From Haemonchus contortus (Eukaryota > Nematoda > Chromadorea > Rhabditida > Trichostrongylidae), in the NCBI GenBank assembly GCA_000469685.2, contig LS997563.1, positions 8,754,944 to 8,818,943 on the forward strand: DNA of 64,000 bases. Reading direction: 5' to 3'. This document shows, one piece after another, positions 60,509-64,000 of the stretch; within the stretch, counting starts at the first letter, position 1; each line of letters starts with the position of its first letter. Under the pieces are notes generated by a model, which worked only from the letters and a program-made list of their open reading frames with translations, was not told the DNA's origin and did not search any database. The position numbers and the translations under genes are program-made.

Positions 60509-60655
60509 TCGCGAAGGCATTGGGAAAATCGGGCGCAATGAGCTCATACTTCTGACGCCTTACTCACTCTAAATATTTCGTATTTGAAATCAGTGGGGAA
60601 TTCACGAGCCATTATACTTCGATGAGATGTTTATGCTGTAGAACCGCAAAAGTTT

Positions 60656-60726
60656 TGCACCAACCGGGAGTTGAACCCGGGTCTGTACCGTGGGAGGGTA
60701 CAATGATACCGCTACACCATTGGTGC
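60656..60726 (-). tRNA. tRNA-Gly(CCC), array copy 29
   Basis: Consensus body; period 218 bp. Confidence 0.95.
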
Positions 60727-60872
60727 TCGCGAAGGCATTGGGAAAATCGGGCGCAATGAGCTCATACTTCTGACGCCTTACTCACTCTAAATATTTCGTA
60801 TTTGAAATCAGTGGGAATTCACGAGCCATTATACTTCGATGAGATGTTTATGCTGTAGAACCGCAAAAGTTT

Positions 60873-60943
60873 TGCACCAACCGGGAGTTGAACCCGGGTC
60901 TGTACCGTGGGAGGGTACAATGATACCGCTACACCATTGGTGC
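60873..60943 (-). tRNA. tRNA-Gly(CCC), array copy 30
   Basis: Consensus body; period 217 bp. Confidence 0.95.
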
Positions 60944-61089
60944 TCGCGAAGGCATTGGGAAAATCGGGCGCAATGAGCTCATACTTCTGACGCCTTACTC
61001 ACTCTAAATATTTCGTATTTGAAATCAGTGGGAATTCACGAGCCATTATACTTCGATGAGATGTTTATGCTGTAGAACCGCAAAAGTTT

Positions 61090-61160
61090 TGCACCAACCG
61101 GGAGTTGAACCCGGGTCTGTACCGTGGGAGGGTACAATGATACCGCTACACCATTGGTGC
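61090..61160 (-). tRNA. tRNA-Gly(CCC), array copy 31
   Basis: Consensus body; period 217 bp. Confidence 0.95.
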
Positions 61161-61306
61161 TCGCGAAGGCATTGGGAAAATCGGGCGCAATGAGCTCATA
61201 CTTCTGACGCCTTACTCACTCTAAATATTTCGTATTTGAAATCAGTGGGAATTCACGAGCCATTATACTTCGATGAGATGTTTATGCTGTAGAACCGCAA
61301 AAGTTT

Positions 61307-61377
61307 TGCACCAACCGGGAGTTGAACCCGGGTCTGTACCGTGGGAGGGTACAATGATACCGCTACACCATTGGTGC
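61307..61377 (-). tRNA. tRNA-Gly(CCC), array copy 32
   Basis: Consensus body; period 217 bp. Confidence 0.95.
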
Positions 61378-61523
61378 TCGCGAAGGCATTGGGAAAATCG
61401 GGCGCAATGAGCTCATACTTCTGACGCCTTACTCACTCTAAATATTTCGTATTTGAAATCAGTGGGAATTCACGAGCCATTATACTTCGATGAGATGTTT
61501 ATGCTGTAGAACCGCAAAAGTTT

Positions 61524-61594
61524 TGCACCAACCGGGAGTTGAACCCGGGTCTGTACCGTGGGAGGGTACAATGATACCGCTACACCATTGGTGC
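61524..61594 (-). tRNA. tRNA-Gly(CCC), array copy 33
   Basis: Consensus body; period 217 bp. Confidence 0.95.
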
Positions 61595-61740
61595 TCGCGA
61601 AGGCATTGGGAAAATCGGGCGCAATGAGCTCATACTTCTGACGCCTTACTCACTCTAAATATTTCGTATTTGAAATCAGTGGGAATTCACGAGCCATTAT
61701 ACTTCGATGAGATGTTTATGCTGTAGAACCGCAAAAGTTT

Positions 61741-61811
61741 TGCACCAACCGGGAGTTGAACCCGGGTCTGTACCGTGGGAGGGTACAATGATACCGCTAC
61801 ACCATTGGTGC
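61741..61811 (-). tRNA. tRNA-Gly(CCC), array copy 34
   Basis: Consensus body; period 217 bp. Confidence 0.95.
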
Positions 61812-61957
61812 TCGCGAAGGCATTGGGAAAATCGGGCGCAATGAGCTCATACTTCTGACGCCTTACTCACTCTAAATATTTCGTATTTGAAATCAGTGGG
61901 AATTCACGAGCCATTATACTTCGATGAGATGTTTATGCTGTAGAACCGCAAAAGTTT

Positions 61958-62028
61958 TGCACCAACCGGGAGTTGAACCCGGGTCTGTACCGTGGGAGGG
62001 TACAATGATACCGCTACACCATTGGTGC
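61958..62028 (-). tRNA. tRNA-Gly(CCC), array copy 35
   Basis: Consensus body; period 217 bp. Confidence 0.95.
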
Positions 62029-62174
62029 TCGCGAAGGCATTGGGAAAATCGGGCGCAATGAGCTCATACTTCTGACGCCTTACTCACTCTAAATATTTCG
62101 TATTTGAAATCAGTGGGAATTCACGAGCCATTATACTTCGATGAGATGTTTATGCTGTAGAACCGCAAAAGTTT

Positions 62175-62245
62175 TGCACCAACCGGGAGTTGAACCCGGG
62201 TCTGTACCGTGGGAGGGTACAATGATACCGCTACACCATTGGTGC
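62175..62245 (-). tRNA. tRNA-Gly(CCC), array copy 36
   Basis: Consensus body; period 217 bp. Confidence 0.95.
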
Positions 62246-62391
62246 TCGCGAAGGCATTGGGAAAATCGGGCGCAATGAGCTCATACTTCTGACGCCTTAC
62301 TCACTCTAAATATTTCGTATTTGAAATCAGTGGGAATTCACGAGCCATTATACTTCGATGAGATGTTTATGCTGTAGAACCGCAAAAGTTT

Positions 62392-62462
62392 TGCACCAAC
62401 CGGGAGTTGAACCCGGGTCTGTACCGTGGGAGGGTACAATGATACCGCTACACCATTGGTGC
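62392..62462 (-). tRNA. tRNA-Gly(CCC), array copy 37
   Basis: Consensus body; period 217 bp. Confidence 0.95.
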
Positions 62463-62609
62463 TCGCGAAGGCATTGGGAAAATCGGGCGCAATGAGCTCA
62501 TACTTCTGACGCCTTACTCACTCTAAATATTTCGTATTTGAAATCAGTGGGGAATTCACGAGCCATTATACTTCGATGAGATGTTTATGCTGTAGAACCG
62601 CAAAAGTTT

Positions 62610-62680
62610 TGCACCAACCGGGAGTTGAACCCGGGTCTGTACCGTGGGAGGGTACAATGATACCGCTACACCATTGGTGC
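62610..62680 (-). tRNA. tRNA-Gly(CCC), array copy 38
   Basis: Consensus body; period 218 bp. Confidence 0.95.
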
Positions 62681-62827
62681 TCGCGAAGGCATTGGGAAAA
62701 TCGGGCGCAATGAGCTCATACTTCTGACGCCTTACTCACTCTAAATATTTCGTATTTGAAATCAGTGGGGAATTCACGAGCCATTATACTTCGATGAGAT
62801 GTTTATGCTGTAGAACCGCAAAAGTTT

Positions 62828-62898
62828 TGCACCAACCGGGAGTTGAACCCGGGTCTGTACCGTGGGAGGGTACAATGATACCGCTACACCATTGGTGC
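62828..62898 (-). tRNA. tRNA-Gly(CCC), array copy 39
   Basis: Consensus body; period 218 bp. Confidence 0.95.
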
Positions 62899-63044
62899 TC
62901 GCGAAGGCATTGGGAAAATCGGGCGCAATGAGCTCATACTTCTGACGCCTTACTCACTCTAAATATTTCGTATTTGAAATCAGTGGGAATTCACGAGCCA
63001 TTATACTTCGATGAGATGTTTATGCTGTAGAACCGCAAAAGTTT

Positions 63045-63115
63045 TGCACCAACCGGGAGTTGAACCCGGGTCTGTACCGTGGGAGGGTACAATGATACCG
63101 CTACACCATTGGTGC
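63045..63115 (-). tRNA. tRNA-Gly(CCC), array copy 40
   Basis: Consensus body; period 217 bp. Confidence 0.95.
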
Positions 63116-63262
63116 TCGCGAAGGCATTGGGAAAATCGGGCGCAATGAGCTCATACTTCTGACGCCTTACTCACTCTAAATATTTCGTATTTGAAATCAG
63201 TGGGGAATTCACGAGCCATTATACTTCGATGAGATGTTTATGCTGTAGAACCGCAAAAGTTT

Positions 63263-63333
63263 TGCACCAACCGGGAGTTGAACCCGGGTCTGTACCGTGG
63301 GAGGGTACAATGATACCGCTACACCATTGGTGC
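63263..63333 (-). tRNA. tRNA-Gly(CCC), array copy 41
   Basis: Consensus body; period 218 bp. Confidence 0.95.
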
Positions 63334-63479
63334 TCGCGAAGGCATTGGGAAAATCGGGCGTAATGAGCTCATACTTTGACACCTCACTCACTCTAAATAT
63401 TTCGTCTTTGAAATCAGTGGGAATTCACGAGCCATTATACTTTGATGAGATGTTTATGCTGTAGAACCGCAAAAGGTTT

Positions 63480-63550
63480 TGCACCAACCGGGAGTTGAAC
63501 CCGGGTCTGTACCGTGGGAGGGTACAATGATACCGCTACACCATTGGTGC
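63480..63550 (-). tRNA. tRNA-Gly(CCC), array copy 42
   Basis: Consensus body; one extra base in the 3' flank (AAAACCTTTTGC on the minus strand), TTTT terminator kept. The spacer on its left is of the older GGCGTAATG/TTTGACACC type. Confidence 0.95.
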
Positions 63551-63696
63551 TCGCGAAGGCATTGGGAAAATCGGGCGTAATGAGCTCATACTTCTGACGC
63601 CTTACTCACTCTAAATATTTCGTATTTGAAATCAGTGGGAATTCACGAGCCATTATACTTCGATGAGATGTTTATGCTGTAGAACCGCAAAAGTTT

Positions 63697-63767
63697 TGCA
63701 CCAACCGGGAGTTGAACCCGGGTCTGTACCGTGGGAGGGTACAATGATACCGCTACACCATTGGTGC
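63697..63767 (-). tRNA. tRNA-Gly(CCC), array copy 43
   Basis: Consensus body; period 217 bp. Confidence 0.95.
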
Positions 63768-63913
63768 TCGCGAAGGCATTGGGAAAATCGGGCGCAATGA
63801 GCTCATACTTCTGACGCCTTACTCACTCTAAATATTTCGTATTTGAAATCAGTGGGAATTCACGAGCCATTATACTTCGATGAGATGTTTATGCTGTAGA
63901 ACCGCAAAAGTTT

Positions 63914-63984
63914 TGCACCAACCGGGAGTTGAACCCGGGTCTGTACCGTGGGAGGGTACAATGATACCGCTACACCATTGGTGC
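63914..63984 (-). tRNA. tRNA-Gly(CCC), array copy 44
   Basis: Consensus body; last complete gene before the window ends in the next spacer, so the array continues. Confidence 0.95.
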
Positions 63985-64000
63985 TCGCGAAGGCATTGGG

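Larger units (their letters stand above)
54430..64000 (-). repeat. Tandem array of 216-218-bp units, each with one tRNA-Gly(CCC) gene
   Basis: 44 units run head to tail on the minus strand and continue past the window. Each has a 71-nt tRNA and a spacer of about 146 bp containing AAATATTTCGTATTTGAAAT, CAGTGGGAATTCACGAGCC and ATGAGCTCATACTTCTGACG. Period differences come from 1-bp indels such as GTGGGA/GTGGGGA and TCTGACG/TTGACA. The first spacer (54430-54560) is clearly diverged, units up to about 57700 are heterogeneous, and units from about 60200 on are almost identical. Confidence 0.97.

Noticed and set aside
54612..63391. Repeated 60-75-codon frames (SKYELITPDFPN, MGGYNDTATPLVLA and others) in every array unit
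   Set aside because: They run through the tRNA gene on either strand and exist only because the unit is repeated.
54430..64000. CRISPR-like or centromeric satellite interpretation of the array
   Set aside because: The constant part folds as a complete tRNA with pol III signals and the spacers are not unique; a simple satellite would not keep these.
54430..64000. 5S rRNA or spliced-leader RNA cluster
   Set aside because: No 5S sequence and no SL1-type GGTTTAATTACCC in the unit.

Overview
The window looks like a nematode nuclear contig, most likely clade V (rhabditid or strongylid-like). The reasons are small exons in long introns, TTTTCAG-type acceptors, GTAAG/GTGAG donors, decayed RTE-clade LINE fragments, a tRNA-derived SINE family, many fold-back elements, and a protein-coding gene that reads as the nematode orthologue of ASK1 (NSY-1). 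Species is not determinable by eye. There are no prokaryotic features; most long open frames are not genes.

Layout. 1-540: nothing recognised. 540-2530: a broken RTE-clade non-LTR retrotransposon on the minus strand. 3100-3850: candidate but unassigned coding exons. 4459-4700: a fold-back element. 5226-36140: one large plus-strand gene, the MAP3K ASK1/NSY-1, traced as about 37 exons from the N-terminal thioredoxin-binding-like domain, through the TPR-like central region, PH-like segment and kinase domain, to the coiled coil and SAM-like C-terminus. Its introns carry SINEs, an RTE 3' fragment, fold-back elements and microsatellites. 38167-41669: minus-strand exons of a small thioredoxin (WCGPC) that is tail-to-tail with nsy-1, plus two orphan exons. 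41670-54100: repeat-rich, gene-poor DNA: an inverted duplication carrying a decayed gene tail, degenerate GTCTGTCC satellites, a 2-kb pyrimidine tract, and three copies of a hairpin MITE. 54100-64000: a diverged tRNA relic and then 44 tandem minus-strand tRNA-Gly(CCC) genes in 216-218-bp units, running off the end of the window.

Functional links. In animals thioredoxin binds the ASK1 N-terminus and restrains the kinase under reducing conditions, so the window holds both a redox-controlled kinase and a member of its inhibitor family, in convergent orientation. The tRNA array is the most unusual structure: each copy has intact A and B boxes, a perfect acceptor stem and a TTTT terminator, so the copies look able to be transcribed, and their number far exceeds the need for a usually minor glycine isoacceptor. 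All calls come from reading the sequence and from knowledge of the families; no searches were run.
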